A stretch of 64,000 bases of DNA from Pseudomonas serbica (GTDB lineage: Bacteria; Pseudomonadota; Gammaproteobacteria; Pseudomonadales; Pseudomonadaceae), in assembly GCF_028823535.1 (NCBI RefSeq), contig NZ_JAQIYM010000001.1, forward strand, positions 544,653 to 608,652, in the 5' to 3' direction. Position numbers and translations under genes: made by a program. Numbering within the stretch: position 1 is the stretch's first letter; each line of letters starts with the position of its first letter. Shown here piece by piece: positions 53,453-64,000 of this stretch. Below the pieces are notes generated by a model. That model had not been told where the DNA came from. It was given only the letters and a program-made list of their open reading frames with translations, and ran no database searches.

Positions 53453-54763
53453 TTAACCGCGTACGGCGGCGATCTTGATCAGCTTGGCGTAGTAGAACCC
53501 GTCGTGGCCGCCTTCCTGGGCCAGCAATTGCCGCCCATGGGGCTGCTTGATTCCAGCCGTCGTGGCCAGGTCCAGTTCGCGGGCACCCGGAGTGCGAGCG
53601 AGGAAAGACTCGATCACTTCGGTGTTCTCGGTCGGCAGCGTCGAACAGGTGGCGTAAAGCAGGATGCCACCCACCTCCAAGGTGTGCCACAGGGCGTTGA
53701 GCAACTCGCCTTGAAGCACCGCCAGCGCGGCGATGTCATCGGGCTGGCGAGTCAGCTTGATATCCGGGTGGCGGCGAATTACGCCGGTGGCCGAGCAAGG
53801 TGCATCGAGGAGGATGCGCTGGAAGGGCTTGCCGTCCCACCAGGTGGCGGTGTCGCGGCCATCGGCGGCGATCAGTTCGGCACTCAGTTTCAGGCGTTCG
53901 AGGTTCTCACGGACCCGCACCAGGCGCTTGGCTTCGAGGTCTACCGCGACGACGCCGGCCAGTTTGGGCTCAGCTTCGAGGATATGGCAGGTCTTGCCAC
54001 CAGGGGCACAGCACGCGTCGAGCACGCGCTGGCCCGGCGCCAGGTCCAGCAAATCGGCGGCCAGTTGGGCCGCTTCGTCTTGCACGCTGATCCAGCCTTC
54101 GGCGAAGCCTGGCAGGCTGCGCACGTCAGCGGCTGACTCGAGGATGATGCCGTCGCGGCTGTAGACGCAAGCGCTGGCGGCAATGCCCGCTTCACTGAGC
54201 AGCCCGAGGTAGGCATCACGGCTGTGATGGCGGCGGTTGACCCGCAGGATCATCGGCGGGTGCGCGTTGTTCGCCGTGCAAATGGCTTCCCACTGCTCGG
54301 GCCAAAAGGCTTTGAGCGATTTTTGCAGCCAGCGCGGGTGAGCGGTACGCACCACCGGGTCGTGCTCCAGCTCGGCCAGCAGGGTTTCGCTTTCCCGCTG
54401 CGCGCGGCGCAGTACGGCATTGAGCAAGGCCTTGGCCCAAGGCTTTTTCAGCTTGTCGGCGCAACCCACGGTTTCGCCAATCGCGGCGTGTGGCGGGACG
54501 CGGGTGTAGAGCAGTTGGTAGAGACCGACCAGCAACAGTGCCTCGACATCGGCGTCGGTGGCCTTGAACGGTTTCTGCAGCAACTTGGCCGCCAGCGCCG
54601 ACAAGCGCGGCTGCCAGCGAGCGGTGCCGAAGGCCAGGTCCTGGGTGAAGCCGCGATCGCGGTCTTCGACCTTGTCCAGTTGCGTTGGCAGTGAACTGTT
54701 GAGCGATGCTTTTCCGTTCAGGACAGCGGCGAGTGCCTTGGCGGCGGCCAGACGCGGGTTCAT
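53453..54763 (-). CDS. rsmB: 16S rRNA (cytosine967-C5)-methyltransferase
   Basis: A 436-residue Sun/Fmu protein with an N-terminal NusB-like RNA-binding domain and a Rossmann methyltransferase. Motif I is [17 protein letters not shown]; the motif IV cysteine is in [17 protein letters not shown] and the catalytic motif VI cysteine in [14 protein letters not shown]. It overlaps fmt by four bases. Confidence 0.96.
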   Translation of the reverse strand: MNPRLAAAKALAAVLNGKASLNSSLPTQLDKVEDRDRGFTQDLAFGTARWQPRLSALAAKLLQKPFKATDADVEALLLVGLYQLLYTRVPPHAAIGETVGCADKLKKPWAKALLNAVLRRAQRESETLLAELEHDPVVRTAHPRWLQKSLKAFWPEQWEAICTANNAHPPMILRVNRRHHSRDAYLGLLSEAGIAASACVYSRDGIILESAADVRSLPGFAEGWISVQDEAAQLAADLLDLAPGQRVLDACCAPGGKTCHILEAEPKLAGVVAVDLEAKRLVRVRENLERLKLSAELIAADGRDTATWWDGKPFQRILLDAPCSATGVIRRHPDIKLTRQPDDIAALAVLQGELLNALWHTLEVGGILLYATCSTLPTENTEVIESFLARTPGARELDLATTAGIKQPHGRQLLAQEGGHDGFYYAKLIKIAAVRG

Positions 54764-55719
54764 TGAGCGTCCACCACTTGACCGAGGACGGTGCCGATGG
54801 CGAATTTCTCACGACGGCTGTTGAACAGGTCGCTGAAGTTCAGCGCCTTGCCACCGGGCAATTGCAGGCGGGTCAGGCACAGGGCCTGCTCACCGCAAGC
54901 GACGAGCAGCCCGTCCTTGCTGGCGCCGAGAATTTCGCCCGGAGCGCCCTGCCCTTCGGCCAGGTTCGCCGCCAGTACCTTCAACGCTTCGCCATTCAGT
55001 GTGCTGTGGGTGATCGGCCAAGGGTTGAAAGCCCGAACCAGGCGCTCCAGCTCAACCGCAGGGCGCGTCCAGTCGATGCGCGCCTCGTCCTTGTTCAACT
55101 TGTGGGCGTAGGTGGCAAGGCTGTCGTCCTGCACTTCACCTTCCAGCGTTCCGGCGGCGAGGCCGGCAATCGCCTGGACCACGGCAGGCGGGCCCATTTC
55201 GGCCAGACGGTCGTGCAAGCTGCCACCGGTGTCCTGGGCGCTGATCGGCGTGATGACTTTGAGTAGCATCGGCCCGGTGTCCAGGCCGGCTTCCATGCGC
55301 ATCACCGTCACGCCGCTTTCACTGTCACCGGCTTCGACGGCGCGCTGGATCGGCGCCGCACCGCGCCAGCGCGGCAACAAGGATGCGTGGCTGTTGATGC
55401 AGCCCAGGCGCGGAATATCCAGCACCACTTGCGGCAGGATCAGGCCGTAGGCAACCACCACCATCAAGTCCGGCTTCAGCGCGGCTAATTCGGCTTGGGC
55501 GTCTGCATTGCGCAAGGTCGGCGGTTGCAGCACCGTAATATTGTTCTCCAGAGCCAGTTGCTTGACCGGGCTCGGCATCAGCTTTTGCCCGCGGCCCGCT
55601 GGACGATCCGGCTGGGTGTAGACCGCAACGATCTCGTAAGGGCTGTCGAGCAGGGCCTTGAGGTGTTCGGCGGCGAATTCCGGGGTGCCGGCAAAGACAA
55701 TGCGCAGTGGCTCAGTCAT
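54760..55719 (-). CDS. fmt: Methionyl-tRNA formyltransferase
   Basis: A 319-residue enzyme that formylates initiator Met-tRNA. The formyl-THF domain signature is [19 protein letters not shown], and the catalytic stretch contains [20 protein letters not shown]. It precedes rsmB with a four-base overlap. A terminator-like hairpin stands between it and def, so it may be partly expressed from its own promoter. Confidence 0.97.
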   Translation of the reverse strand: MTEPLRIVFAGTPEFAAEHLKALLDSPYEIVAVYTQPDRPAGRGQKLMPSPVKQLALENNITVLQPPTLRNADAQAELAALKPDLMVVVAYGLILPQVVLDIPRLGCINSHASLLPRWRGAAPIQRAVEAGDSESGVTVMRMEAGLDTGPMLLKVITPISAQDTGGSLHDRLAEMGPPAVVQAIAGLAAGTLEGEVQDDSLATYAHKLNKDEARIDWTRPAVELERLVRAFNPWPITHSTLNGEALKVLAANLAEGQGAPGEILGASKDGLLVACGEQALCLTRLQLPGGKALNFSDLFNSRREKFAIGTVLGQVVDAQ

Positions 55720-55753
55720 GAAAGCTCTCGATTACAAAGCATCTTGAAAAGAA

Positions 55754-55777
55754 AAAGGCTTGCCGCGGCAAGCCTTT
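55754..55777 (-). terminator. Palindromic terminator or attenuator between def and fmt
   Basis: AAAGGCTTGCCG and CGGCAAGCCTTT form a perfect 24-base palindrome, ending in TTTTTCTTTTC on the minus strand, 11 bases past the def stop. It lies upstream of fmt and may control read-through in the def-fmt operon. Confidence 0.8.
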
Positions 55778-55787
55778 GAAGAGGGCA

Positions 55788-56294
55788 TCAAGCGTTCTGG
55801 CGGTGAAGTTTTTCCAGTTTCTTCTTGATGCGGTCGCGTTTGAGCGTGGACAGGTAGTCGACGAACAATTTGCCATTCAGGTGGTCGCATTCGTGCTGGA
55901 TGCAAACGGCGAGCAGGCCTTCGGCGATCAGTTCGTAAGGCTGGCCGTCGCGGTCCAGGGCCTTGACCTTGACCTTCTGCGGGCGATCGACGTTTTCGTA
56001 GAAACCCGGCACCGAGAGGCAGCCTTCCTGGTATTGCTCCATCTCGTCGGTCAGGGACTCGAACTCGGGGTTGATGAAAACCCGTGGTTCGCTGCGGTCT
56101 TCGGAGAGGTCCATCACGACGATACGTTTGTGCACGTTGACCTGGGTCGCGGCGAGGCCGATGCCTGGCGCTTCATACATTGTTTCAAACATATCATCGA
56201 CCAGCTGACGCACTTCGTCGTCCACTACGGTCACTGTCTTGGCGATCGTACGCAGGCGCGGGTCAGGGAATTCGAGGATGTTTAAAATGGCCAT
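55788..56294 (-). CDS. def: Peptide deformylase
   Basis: From ATG 56294 it has 168 residues, the standard length; the frame extends six residues farther. The three deformylase motifs are present: [17 protein letters not shown] and [15 protein letters not shown], whose cysteine and two histidines hold the metal. It removes the formyl group added via Fmt. It is upstream of fmt. Confidence 0.97.
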   Translation of the reverse strand: MAILNILEFPDPRLRTIAKTVTVVDDEVRQLVDDMFETMYEAPGIGLAATQVNVHKRIVVMDLSEDRSEPRVFINPEFESLTDEMEQYQEGCLSVPGFYENVDRPQKVKVKALDRDGQPYELIAEGLLAVCIQHECDHLNGKLFVDYLSTLKRDRIKKKLEKLHRQNA

Positions 56295-56466
56295 AAGCTT
56301 TGATGACTGCACGTGTGAAGTAAGGTCGAGTCGATGGCCTGGCCACTCCGAAGATGCAGGCTACCGATGTAAAACGTAGCTCCCTTCTTTTCATAAGCAA
56401 GCCGGGAGCGAGCCACCGAGGGCTCTGGCGTTTCACGCGAATGTACATAATAAAGGGATTCATCGC

Positions 56467-57492
56467 ATGAGGAAATCACTACTCGCCCTGCTCCTTCTGG
56501 CCTCGGCAGGTTTTGCGCACGGGCAAGTGCAACTCAGGGAGGGTTTTCCACAGCAGTACACCGTGGCAACGGGCGACACACTCTGGGACATATCGGGGAA
56601 ATATCTGCAGCAGCCATGGCAATGGCTGCAACTCTGGCAGGCCAACCCACAGATCGAAAATCCAGACCTCATCTACCCCGGCGACACGCTATCGCTGGTT
56701 TACGTCGACGGCCGGCCGCGTCTAACCCACAATCGCGGCGCATCGCGGGGCACCATCAAGCTTTCGCCACGGGTACGCAGCAGCCCGGTGGCCGACGCCA
56801 TCCCGAGCATCCCGCTGAAATCGATCAACAGCTTTTTGCTGAGCAATCGCATCGTCGATAAGGCCGAGGATTTCGACCAGGCGCCTTATATCGTTGCCGG
56901 TGATGCCGAGCGCGTACTCAGCGGCACAGGCGACCGCATCTTCGCCCGCGGCCACTTCGACCCGGCCCAACCGGTGTACGGCATCTTCCGCCAGGGCAAG
57001 GTCTACACCGATCCGCAGACCCAGGAGTTCCTCGGCATCAATGCCGATGACATTGGCGGTGGCGAGATCGTCGCCACCGAAGGCGACGTCGCGACGCTGG
57101 CGCTGCAGCGCACGACCCAGGAGGTGCGCCTGGGCGACCGTCTGTTCAGCGGCGAACAACGCTCGATCAATTCGACCTTCATGCCCAGCGCCCCCGACAC
57201 CCAGGTCCATGGCCTGATCATCGATGTGCCGCGCGGGGTTACGCAGATCGGCGCGCTGGACGTGGTTACCTTGAACAAGGGGCAAAGGGACGGCCTGGCC
57301 GAAGGGAATGTGCTGGCGGTGATGAAAACCGGCGAAACCGTGCGCGACCGTGTCACCGGCCAGTCCTTGAAGATTCCGGATGAGCGTGCCGGCCTGCTGA
57401 TGGTTTTTCGCACTTACGACAAGCTCAGCTACGGGCTGGTGCTCAACGCCTCACGCTCTTTGTCAGTGCTGGACAAGGTGCAGAATCCTTAG
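56467..57492 (+). CDS. LysM-domain periplasmic protein (TsaP-like)
   Basis: A 341-residue protein with a signal peptide (MRKSLLALLLLASAGFAHGQ) and a LysM domain right after it (YTVATGDTLWDISGKYLQQP, then LWQANPQIENPDLIYPGDTL), which binds peptidoglycan. The long C-terminal part is conserved in the Pseudomonas gene here, which in P. aeruginosa has been called TsaP because it associates with the type IV pilus secretin. That role is from literature, not visible here. It diverges from def and lies 80 bases before dprA. Confidence 0.86.
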   Translation: MRKSLLALLLLASAGFAHGQVQLREGFPQQYTVATGDTLWDISGKYLQQPWQWLQLWQANPQIENPDLIYPGDTLSLVYVDGRPRLTHNRGASRGTIKLSPRVRSSPVADAIPSIPLKSINSFLLSNRIVDKAEDFDQAPYIVAGDAERVLSGTGDRIFARGHFDPAQPVYGIFRQGKVYTDPQTQEFLGINADDIGGGEIVATEGDVATLALQRTTQEVRLGDRLFSGEQRSINSTFMPSAPDTQVHGLIIDVPRGVTQIGALDVVTLNKGQRDGLAEGNVLAVMKTGETVRDRVTGQSLKIPDERAGLLMVFRTYDKLSYGLVLNASRSLSVLDKVQNP

Positions 57493-57572
57493 CTGACTTC
57501 ACAAGTTACCAACAGAGTTATCCACAGCTTATTCCCGTTTCGACGGGTGCTCATAACGATCAAGGATGATCC

Positions 57573-58679
57573 ATGTCGATACCAGTTGCTACACCAGTTT
57601 CCCCTGCGGAACTGGAAGCCCGTTTACGTCTGCATCGTCTGCCGGAGCTTGGCCCGGCGCGTTTCAGGAAATTGCTGGAAGCCTTCGGTTCTGCGTCCAA
57701 AGCGATCAGTGCACCTGCCAGTGCCTGGCGAGCGCTCGGCTTGCCGCTGGTGTGTTGCGAGGCCAGGCGCGCCCCTGAAATTCGTGACGGCGCCAGCCAT
57801 GCATTAGCCTGGCTAGAGCGTCAGGGCCAGCATTTGCTGATGTGGGACCAGCCTGACTACCCAGCGCTGCTGGCGCAGATCAGCGACGCGCCACCTCTGC
57901 TATTCGTGGCGGGCGATCCACAAATTCTGGAAAAACCGCAATTGGCGATGGTCGGCAGCCGGCGTGCTTCACGGCCAGGCATGGACACCGCCGCCGCGTT
58001 TTCCCGCAGCCTGGCCGGTGCCGGGTTTGTCATCACCAGCGGCCTCGCCCTGGGGATCGATGCCGCCGCGCATCAGGCGGCACTGGACGTGGGCGGGCGA
58101 ACGGTTGGGGTACTTGGCACGGGACTTGAAAACTTTTATCCACAGCGCAATCGGCGCCTGGCGGATGCCATGATCGCGTCCGGCAGCGCGGTGCTTTCGG
58201 AGTTTCCGCTGGACGCCGCTCCCAGCGCCAGTAACTTCCCCCGACGCAACCGAATTATCAGCGGTTTGTCCCTTGGCGTGCTGGTGGTTGAGGCCAGCGT
58301 TGCCAGCGGCTCATTGATCACGGCCCGGCTGGCGGCGGAACAGGGGCGCGAGGTGTATGCAATTCCGGGATCAATTCATCATCCTGGTGCTCGCGGTTGC
58401 CATCAGCTGATTCGCGATGGCGCCGTACTGGTGGAAACCATCGAGCATATTCTCGAAGCCTTGCGGGGCTGGCAGCAGCTGCCGTTTGCAACGGAAACCT
58501 CCGCGGTCGAAACCAGCCATCCACTGCTGACGCTGCTCCACGCCGCCCCCCATACCAGCGAAGCACTGGCCGATGCCAGTGGCTGGACCTTGCCCAAGGT
58601 ACTGGCGACGTTGACGGAGCTGGAAATGGACGGCCGGGCCGTCTGCGAAAACGGCCGTTGGTTTGCGCGGGTAAGCTAG
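57573..58679 (+). CDS. dprA: DNA-processing protein DprA
   Basis: A 368-residue protein that loads RecA on single-stranded DNA during natural transformation, though it is found in many bacteria not known to transform. The Rossmann-like DprA core is clear: LAMVGSRRASRPGMDTAAAF, GFVITSGLALGIDAAAHQAA and FPRRNRIISGLSLGVLVVEA. The C-terminal winged-helix region (TSEALADASGWTLPKVLATL) is also present. AAGGAT precedes ATG 57573. An exact DnaA-box nonamer is at 58136. Confidence 0.95.
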   Translation: MSIPVATPVSPAELEARLRLHRLPELGPARFRKLLEAFGSASKAISAPASAWRALGLPLVCCEARRAPEIRDGASHALAWLERQGQHLLMWDQPDYPALLAQISDAPPLLFVAGDPQILEKPQLAMVGSRRASRPGMDTAAAFSRSLAGAGFVITSGLALGIDAAAHQAALDVGGRTVGVLGTGLENFYPQRNRRLADAMIASGSAVLSEFPLDAAPSASNFPRRNRIISGLSLGVLVVEASVASGSLITARLAAEQGREVYAIPGSIHHPGARGCHQLIRDGAVLVETIEHILEALRGWQQLPFATETSAVETSHPLLTLLHAAPHTSEALADASGWTLPKVLATLTELEMDGRAVCENGRWFARVS

Positions 58680-58733
58680 GTTTTACATCGAAGATGGGTA
58701 AACTGCGCAGAGCCTTATTCTGGAGAGTTTTTC

Positions 58734-59291
58734 ATGGTCAACAGTTGGCGTGTGCAGCAAGCCGCACGAGCAATTCGCGCAGGGGCGGTGATTGCCTACC
58801 CAACCGAAGCTGTCTGGGGTCTGGGTTGCGACCCGTGGGATGAAGAGGCGGTGGATCGTTTGCTGCTGATCAAGGGCCGGTCCGTGGATAAGGGCCTGAT
58901 CCTGGTCGCCGACAATATCCGCCAGTTCGACTTCCTCTTTGAAGACTTCCCCGAGCTGTGGATGGACCGCATGGCCAGTACCTGGCCCGGGCCGAACACC
59001 TGGTTGGTGCCGCATCAGAACATGTTGCCGGAGTGGATTACTGGTGTGCATGAAACGGTGGCGTTGCGGGTCAGCGATCATCCCCAGGTGCGGGAGTTGT
59101 GCGCCTTGGTCGGGCCGCTGGTGTCGACGTCCGCCAATCCCCAGGGCCGGCCGGCGGCTCGCACGCGGATTCGTGTCGAGCAGTATTTCCGGGGGCAGGT
59201 TGATCTGGTCTTGGGCGGGAACCTGGGTGGGCGCAAGAACCCGAGTGTCATTCGGGATCTGGCGACCGGGCATGTTGTGCGCCCGGATTAA
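58734..59291 (+). CDS. tsaC: Threonylcarbamoyl-AMP synthase
   Basis: A 185-residue YrdC/Sua5-family protein. The conserved start [20 protein letters not shown], then [19 protein letters not shown] and later [20 protein letters not shown], are diagnostic. It makes threonylcarbamoyl-adenylate for the universal t6A37 tRNA modification. Length is the short TsaC form without the Sua5 extension. It follows dprA by 54 bases, the known Pseudomonas order. Confidence 0.96.
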   Translation: MVNSWRVQQAARAIRAGAVIAYPTEAVWGLGCDPWDEEAVDRLLLIKGRSVDKGLILVADNIRQFDFLFEDFPELWMDRMASTWPGPNTWLVPHQNMLPEWITGVHETVALRVSDHPQVRELCALVGPLVSTSANPQGRPAARTRIRVEQYFRGQVDLVLGGNLGGRKNPSVIRDLATGHVVRPD

Positions 59292-59308
59292 GACCGCGTC
59301 ATCGTTCA

Positions 59309-59380
59309 TCGCTGGCAGGCCAGCGCCTACAAGGGTTTTGTGAACGCCACAAAACCTGTAGGCGCTGGCTCGCCAGCGAA
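59309..59380. repeat. REP pair, second sequence class
   Basis: Two imperfectly complementary arms centred near 59323 and 59365, with cores GCTGGCAGGCCAGCGCCTAC and GTAGGCGCTGGCTCGCCAGC. It lies between tsaC and the convergent qor gene. The core differs from the REP at 51956. Confidence 0.82.
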
Positions 59381-59387
59381 GGCGTCC

Positions 59388-60365
59388 TCAAGGCAACAGA
59401 ATGACCGACCCGGTCGTACGCCGCGCCGACAACTCGGTCTGCGCCTTCGCTGCGTCCGCCAGTGGATAACGCTGGCTGATGTCCACCGTCAGCTTGCCGC
59501 TGATGATCATTTCGAACAACTCGTCGGCCATGCGCTGCAGGTTCTCGGCGTTGTTGGCGTAGGTCGCCAGTGTCGGCCGGGTGACGTACAACGAGCCTTT
59601 GCCCGCCAGAATCCCCAGGTTCACCCCGTCGACTGCCCCCGACGCATTGCCGAAGCTCACCACCAGCCCACGGGGCGCCACGCTGTCGAGCGAGGTCAGC
59701 CAGGTGTCCTTGCCGACGCCGTCGTACACCACCGGGACTTTTTTGCCGTCGGTCAATTCCAGGACGCGTTGCGCGACGTTTTCATGGCTGTAGTCGATGG
59801 TCGCCCAGGCACCATTGGCCTTGGCCAGCGCGGCCTTCTCTGCCGAACTCACGGTGCCGATCAACTTCACGCCCAAGGCCTTGGCCCATTGGCAGGCCAG
59901 GGAACCGACGCCGCCGGCAGCGGCGTGGAACAGGATGGTTTCGCCTCCCTTGAGTTCATAGGTCTGGCGTAGCAGGTACTGCACGGTCAGGCCCTTGAGC
60001 ATCACCCCGGCGGCCTGCTCGAAACTGATAGCGTCCGGCAGGCGCACCAGGTTGGCCTCGGGCAATACGTGAACTTCGCTGTAGGCGCCCAACGGACCGC
60101 TGCCGTACGCCACGCGATCGCCGACCTTGAACCGGGTCACTTCGCTGCCGACCGCCTCGACCACGCCCGCGCCTTCCGAGCCGAGACCCGATGGCAGGGC
60201 CGGTGGCGGATAGAGGCCGCTGCGGTAATAGGTGTCGATGAAGTTCAGGCCGATGGCCTTGTTGGTCACGCGGACCTGCTGCGGGCCGGGCTCGGCGGGT
60301 TGATAGTCCACGTACTCAAGGACTTCGGGGCCACCATGGGCACGGAACTGGATACGCTTTGCCAT
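59388..60365 (-). CDS. qor: NADPH:quinone oxidoreductase (zinc-independent MDR family)
   Basis: From ATG 60365, with GGAG seven bases upstream, it has 325 residues. It is a medium-chain dehydrogenase/reductase: the N-terminal GroES-like fold contains IGLNFIDTYYRSGLYPPPAL and GLGSEGAGVVEAVGSEV, and the NADPH-binding motif reads AAAGGVGSLACQWAKALG. The catalytic zinc ligands of alcohol dehydrogenases are absent, as in quinone oxidoreductases. It reduces quinones or enones. It is convergent with tsaC. Confidence 0.93.
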   Translation of the reverse strand: MAKRIQFRAHGGPEVLEYVDYQPAEPGPQQVRVTNKAIGLNFIDTYYRSGLYPPPALPSGLGSEGAGVVEAVGSEVTRFKVGDRVAYGSGPLGAYSEVHVLPEANLVRLPDAISFEQAAGVMLKGLTVQYLLRQTYELKGGETILFHAAAGGVGSLACQWAKALGVKLIGTVSSAEKAALAKANGAWATIDYSHENVAQRVLELTDGKKVPVVYDGVGKDTWLTSLDSVAPRGLVVSFGNASGAVDGVNLGILAGKGSLYVTRPTLATYANNAENLQRMADELFEMIISGKLTVDISQRYPLADAAKAQTELSARRTTGSVILLP

Positions 60366-60501
60366 CTGCACTCTCCTGAGATCGTTGTACCAAGTCCGCT
60401 ATCTGGCTCCGAAGCGTGATCTTCGTCAACTGCGACGAGTGCATCGGCGGTGGTATGCTACGCGCCCATTTGCGAGGCCGCTCCGATGGAGCGCCGCGTA
60501 G

Positions 60502-61440
<939 letters not shown>

Positions 61441-61451
61441 GAGGAATGTTG

Positions 61452-62279
61452 ATGGACCGTTATGTCGTTTTCGGTAACCCGATTGGCCACAGCAAGTCGC
61501 CACTGATTCATCGCCTGTTCGCCGAGCAGACCGCGCAGAAGCTTGACTACAGCACGTCGCTCGCGCCCCTCGATGATTTTTCCGGCTGCGCCCGGGCGTT
61601 TTTCCTCGAAGGTCGTGGCGCGAATGTAACTGTGCCGTTCAAGGAAGACGCCTATCGCCTCGCGGACAGCCTGACGGCGCGGGCACAACGGGCCGGTGCG
61701 GTGAACACCCTGAGCAAACTGGCCGATGGCAGCTTGCTGGGCGACAACACCGATGGGGCCGGACTGGTGCGGGATCTGACGGTCAACGCCGGGTTCAGCC
61801 TCAAGGGCAAGCGCATCCTGCTGCTGGGTGCCGGTGGTGCAGTGCGCGGGGCACTGGAGCCGTTGTTGGCCGAACAGCCGGCTTCGGTGGTCATCGCCAA
61901 CCGTACAGTGGACAAGGCCGAGTTGCTGGCGGAACTGTTCTGCGATCTGGGCCCGGTATCGGCCAGTGGTTATGACTGGCTGCAGGAGTCGGTGGATCTG
62001 ATCATCAATGCGACGTCCGCGAGCCTGACAGGCGAGGTGCCGCCGATTGCGCCGAGCCTGATCGAGCCGGGCAAAACGGTTTGCTACGACATGATGTACG
62101 GCAAGGAGCCGACCTCGTTCTGCCGTTGGGCCAGCGAACATGGCGCGGCGGTGTCGATGGATGGACTGGGGATGTTGGCCGAACAGGCGGCCGAAGCCTT
62201 TTTCCTGTGGCGCGGGGTGCGTCCGGATACAGCGCCGGTGTTGGCGGAGCTTCGTCGGCAATTGACACAGTCCCTGTAG
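61452..62279 (+). CDS. aroE: Shikimate dehydrogenase
   Basis: From ATG 61452, with GAGGA six bases upstream, it has 275 residues. The shikimate site is [20 protein letters not shown] and the NADP site [17 protein letters not shown]; the AroE motif NTDGAG also appears. It reduces 3-dehydroshikimate to shikimate on the aromatic pathway. Its stop codon TAG is the TAG inside the first arm of a REP element (62275), so the repeat supplies the gene end. Confidence 0.96.
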   Translation: MDRYVVFGNPIGHSKSPLIHRLFAEQTAQKLDYSTSLAPLDDFSGCARAFFLEGRGANVTVPFKEDAYRLADSLTARAQRAGAVNTLSKLADGSLLGDNTDGAGLVRDLTVNAGFSLKGKRILLLGAGGAVRGALEPLLAEQPASVVIANRTVDKAELLAELFCDLGPVSASGYDWLQESVDLIINATSASLTGEVPPIAPSLIEPGKTVCYDMMYGKEPTSFCRWASEHGAAVSMDGLGMLAEQAAEAFFLWRGVRPDTAPVLAELRRQLTQSL

Positions 62280-62346
62280 GAGCGGGCTTGCCCGCGAAGC
62301 TTTTGGCGTTCTTAAGGACGCCTTCGCTGGCAAGCCAGCTCCTGCA
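62275..62346. repeat. REP pair covering the aroE stop codon
   Basis: The first arm GTAGGAGCGGGCTTGCCCGC begins at 62276; the second, with core GCTGGCAAGCCAGCTCCTGC, ends at about 62345. The outer ends of the arms are complementary (GTAGGAGC / GCTCCTGC) but their inner palindromes are different. It lies between convergent aroE and the SulP gene. Confidence 0.85.
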
Positions 62347-62352
62347 AGGGTT

Positions 62353-63921
62353 TCAGTCCTCAAACCGGATCGGGCATTTCTCTGCCCCTTCCAGCTTCCT
62401 CAATTCATCCACCACTTGTGGCCGGGCCCGGCGCAGCGTCAGGCTGCGGTCCTGGCGCAATAGCCGCCGCGCTTCCTGATGCAGCATCTCCACCCCTGAA
62501 TAGTCGATGAAGTTGATCTGTTGCGCCTCGATCACCACGCGTGCACCGTGCATGCGTTGCAGGCGAACTTGCAGGTAATGGCTGGCGCCGAAAAAAATCG
62601 AGCCGCCGACCCGCAAAATGTCTTCATCGCCGTCGCGTATATGTTGCACCCGTGGCTGCGAGGTGCGCTTGAGGTAAAAAAACAGCGACGCCAACACCCC
62701 TGCATAAATCGCCGTCTGCAGTTCCAGCAGCAGCGTGGCAATGCAGGTCAGGCCCATCACCACGAACTCGGCGCGACTGACCCGTAGTAACGCACGAATG
62801 CCCCGATGATCCACCAGGCCCCAGGCGATCAACAAAATACTGCCGGCCATGGCCGGGACAGGAATGTGGGCGATCAGGCTCGCACCAAAAATCGCAAACA
62901 GCGCCACCCACAATGCCGAAAAAACCCCCGCCAGCGGCGAACAGGCTCCCGCTTCGTAGCTCAGGCCTGAACGGGTGAAGGAGCCGGCCGAGAGCGATCC
63001 GGAAAAAAACGCACCAACGATATTCGACAGTCCTTGGGCGCGAACTTCTTGGTTTGCGTCGAGTATTTGCTGCGAACGTGCGGATATCGAACGGGCAATC
63101 GACAAGCTGGTGACCAGTCCGAGCATACCGACCGCCACGGCACTGGGCAGCAGGCGCAGGATCAGGTCGAGGTCCAGCGGCAGTGGACTGAAAGGCGGCA
63201 ACTGGCCGGTGAATGCGCTGACCAGCCGCACATGCCCGAACATCGATGGCCAGAGCCAGACCAGCACGGCGCCCAGCACCAGGGTAATCAGCAGCGTCGG
63301 CCAGCGCGGCAAGCACAGCTTGAGGATCACGCCGACCACGACGGTGGCCACTCCGAGCATCAGTGAAGGTTTATCCACGTCGCCCAGATGTTTGAACAAG
63401 GTGATGAAACTGTCCAGTGCGGTGGCTTGGCTGGGCAGGTCCAGGCCCAGCAGGTTGGGCAACTGGCCGACGGCAATCACCACCGCTGCGCCGAGGGTGA
63501 AGCCAAGCACGACCGAATGAGAGACGAAATTGACCAGCGCACCGAAGCGCAGCAAACCCAGCAGCCACTGGAAAATCCCGGCCAGGAAGGTCAGCAACAG
63601 GATTAGCGTGACGTAGTCTTGCGTTGCCGGAACGGCCAGAGGACTAACGCTGGCGTACAGGACGATGGAGATGGCCGCCGTAGGACCACAGATCAAATGC
63701 CACGACGAGCCCCAGAGACAAGCGATCAGCACCGGGATGATCGCCGCATACAGGCCGTATTCCGGCGGGAGACCGGCGATCAGCGCGTAGGCGATGGATT
63801 GCGGCAACGCGAGAATCGCGCCACTGAGGCCGACAACCAGGTCACGACCGACGCTGGCGCGGGTTTGCCGGGGTAACCATGTGAGGAACGGGAAGAGTGA
63901 ATGGCGGCTGGGAAGGGCCAT
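62353..63921 (-). CDS. SulP-family anion transporter with C-terminal STAS domain
   Basis: A 522-residue membrane transporter. The SulP region has many helices and the family pattern DLVVGLSGAILALPQSIAYA followed by LIAGLPPEYGLYAAIIPVLI. The C-terminal cytoplasmic STAS domain is present (HGARVVIEAQQINFIDYSGV with EMLHQEARRLL), a fold shared with anti-sigma-factor antagonists; its FIDYSG serine is a possible phosphorylation position by family analogy. Substrate may be sulfate, bicarbonate or another anion; sequence alone does not say. Confidence 0.92.
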   Translation of the reverse strand: MALPSRHSLFPFLTWLPRQTRASVGRDLVVGLSGAILALPQSIAYALIAGLPPEYGLYAAIIPVLIACLWGSSWHLICGPTAAISIVLYASVSPLAVPATQDYVTLILLLTFLAGIFQWLLGLLRFGALVNFVSHSVVLGFTLGAAVVIAVGQLPNLLGLDLPSQATALDSFITLFKHLGDVDKPSLMLGVATVVVGVILKLCLPRWPTLLITLVLGAVLVWLWPSMFGHVRLVSAFTGQLPPFSPLPLDLDLILRLLPSAVAVGMLGLVTSLSIARSISARSQQILDANQEVRAQGLSNIVGAFFSGSLSAGSFTRSGLSYEAGACSPLAGVFSALWVALFAIFGASLIAHIPVPAMAGSILLIAWGLVDHRGIRALLRVSRAEFVVMGLTCIATLLLELQTAIYAGVLASLFFYLKRTSQPRVQHIRDGDEDILRVGGSIFFGASHYLQVRLQRMHGARVVIEAQQINFIDYSGVEMLHQEARRLLRQDRSLTLRRARPQVVDELRKLEGAEKCPIRFED

Positions 63922-63969
63922 GGGTCCTCTCGGGTTGGGTTTTGCATAAGGGTATCAGCACCAGGCATT

Positions 63970-63999
63970 GTGGGAGCGGGGGTTGGGGCGCCCAGCCGG
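63970..63999. repeat. Partial REP element at the window edge
   Basis: TGTGGGAGCGGGGGTTGGGG begins at 63970 and shares its first 12 bases with the REP at 51956. The other arm would lie beyond the window. Confidence 0.5.
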
Positions 64000-64000
64000 G

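Noticed and set aside
52322..54136. 604-residue open frame opposite trkA and rsmB
   Set aside because: It spans two real genes of the other strand and their junction, and shows no domain.
58883..58891. CGTGGATAA as a DnaA box
   Set aside because: One mismatch to the consensus and inside tsaC; not counted with the exact set. TTATCCACG near 63371 was left out for the same reason.

Overview
The window is about 64 kb of chromosome from a gamma-proteobacterium of the genus Pseudomonas, most likely the P. fluorescens group. Gene order (glmR-glmS, glmU, atpIBEFHAGDC, parAB, rsmG, mnmG, mnmE, yidC, yidD, rnpA, rpmH | dnaA, dnaN, recF, gyrB, hdtS/plsC, gmhB, glyS, glyQ, tag, lpxL-like, pilZ, trkA, rsmB, fmt, def, tsaP-like, dprA, tsaC, qor, hemF, aroE) matches the replication-origin region of Pseudomonas genomes as I know it. 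The parS sequence (TGTTCCACGTGGAACA type) and the GTGGGAGCGGGCTTGC-type REP palindromes also fit. Species was not tested by any search.

Layout. 1-1722: end of a cardiolipin synthase gene, then cfa. 1901-7858: a four-gene minus-strand operon joined by ATGA overlaps (polytopic SPFH protein, His-rich HflK-like protein, HflC-like protein, P1B metal ATPase), with a Zur-box-like palindrome in front of it. 8074-10768: lpd3, an Lrp/AsnC regulator and a divergent LysE exporter. 10772-17947: two uncharacterised envelope proteins, a three-module flavin/Fe-S oxidoreductase, a GST and a LysR regulator. 18026-22198: amino-sugar genes (glmS, glmR, glmU). 22313-29434: ATP synthase operon. 29580-33820: parB, parA, rsmG, mnmG. 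33821-34367: non-coding, AT-rich, with DnaA boxes. 34368-38290: mnmE, yidC, yidD, rnpA and the short rpmH gene. 38291-38857: the oriC candidate. 38858-45067: dnaA, dnaN, recF, gyrB. 45311-62279: phospholipid/LPS, translation, potassium and cofactor housekeeping genes on both strands. 62353-63921: a SulP transporter.

How it works together. The centre is a chromosome replication and segregation region: DnaA, two DnaA-box-rich intergenic segments, the sliding clamp, gyrase B, ParA/ParB and four parS sites (4843, 15386, 41962, 42592). By eye, 25 exact TTATCCACA/TGTGGATAA nonamers lie between 18.0 and 58.1 kb, roughly symmetric about dnaA, and none outside that span. Surrounding genes supply ATP, membrane proteins (yidC), cell-wall precursors (glmS/glmU) and tRNA modification.

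The least understood unit is the SPFH/P1B-ATPase operon with its possible zinc-starvation operator. I saw no tRNA, rRNA, insertion sequence, prophage or CRISPR array.
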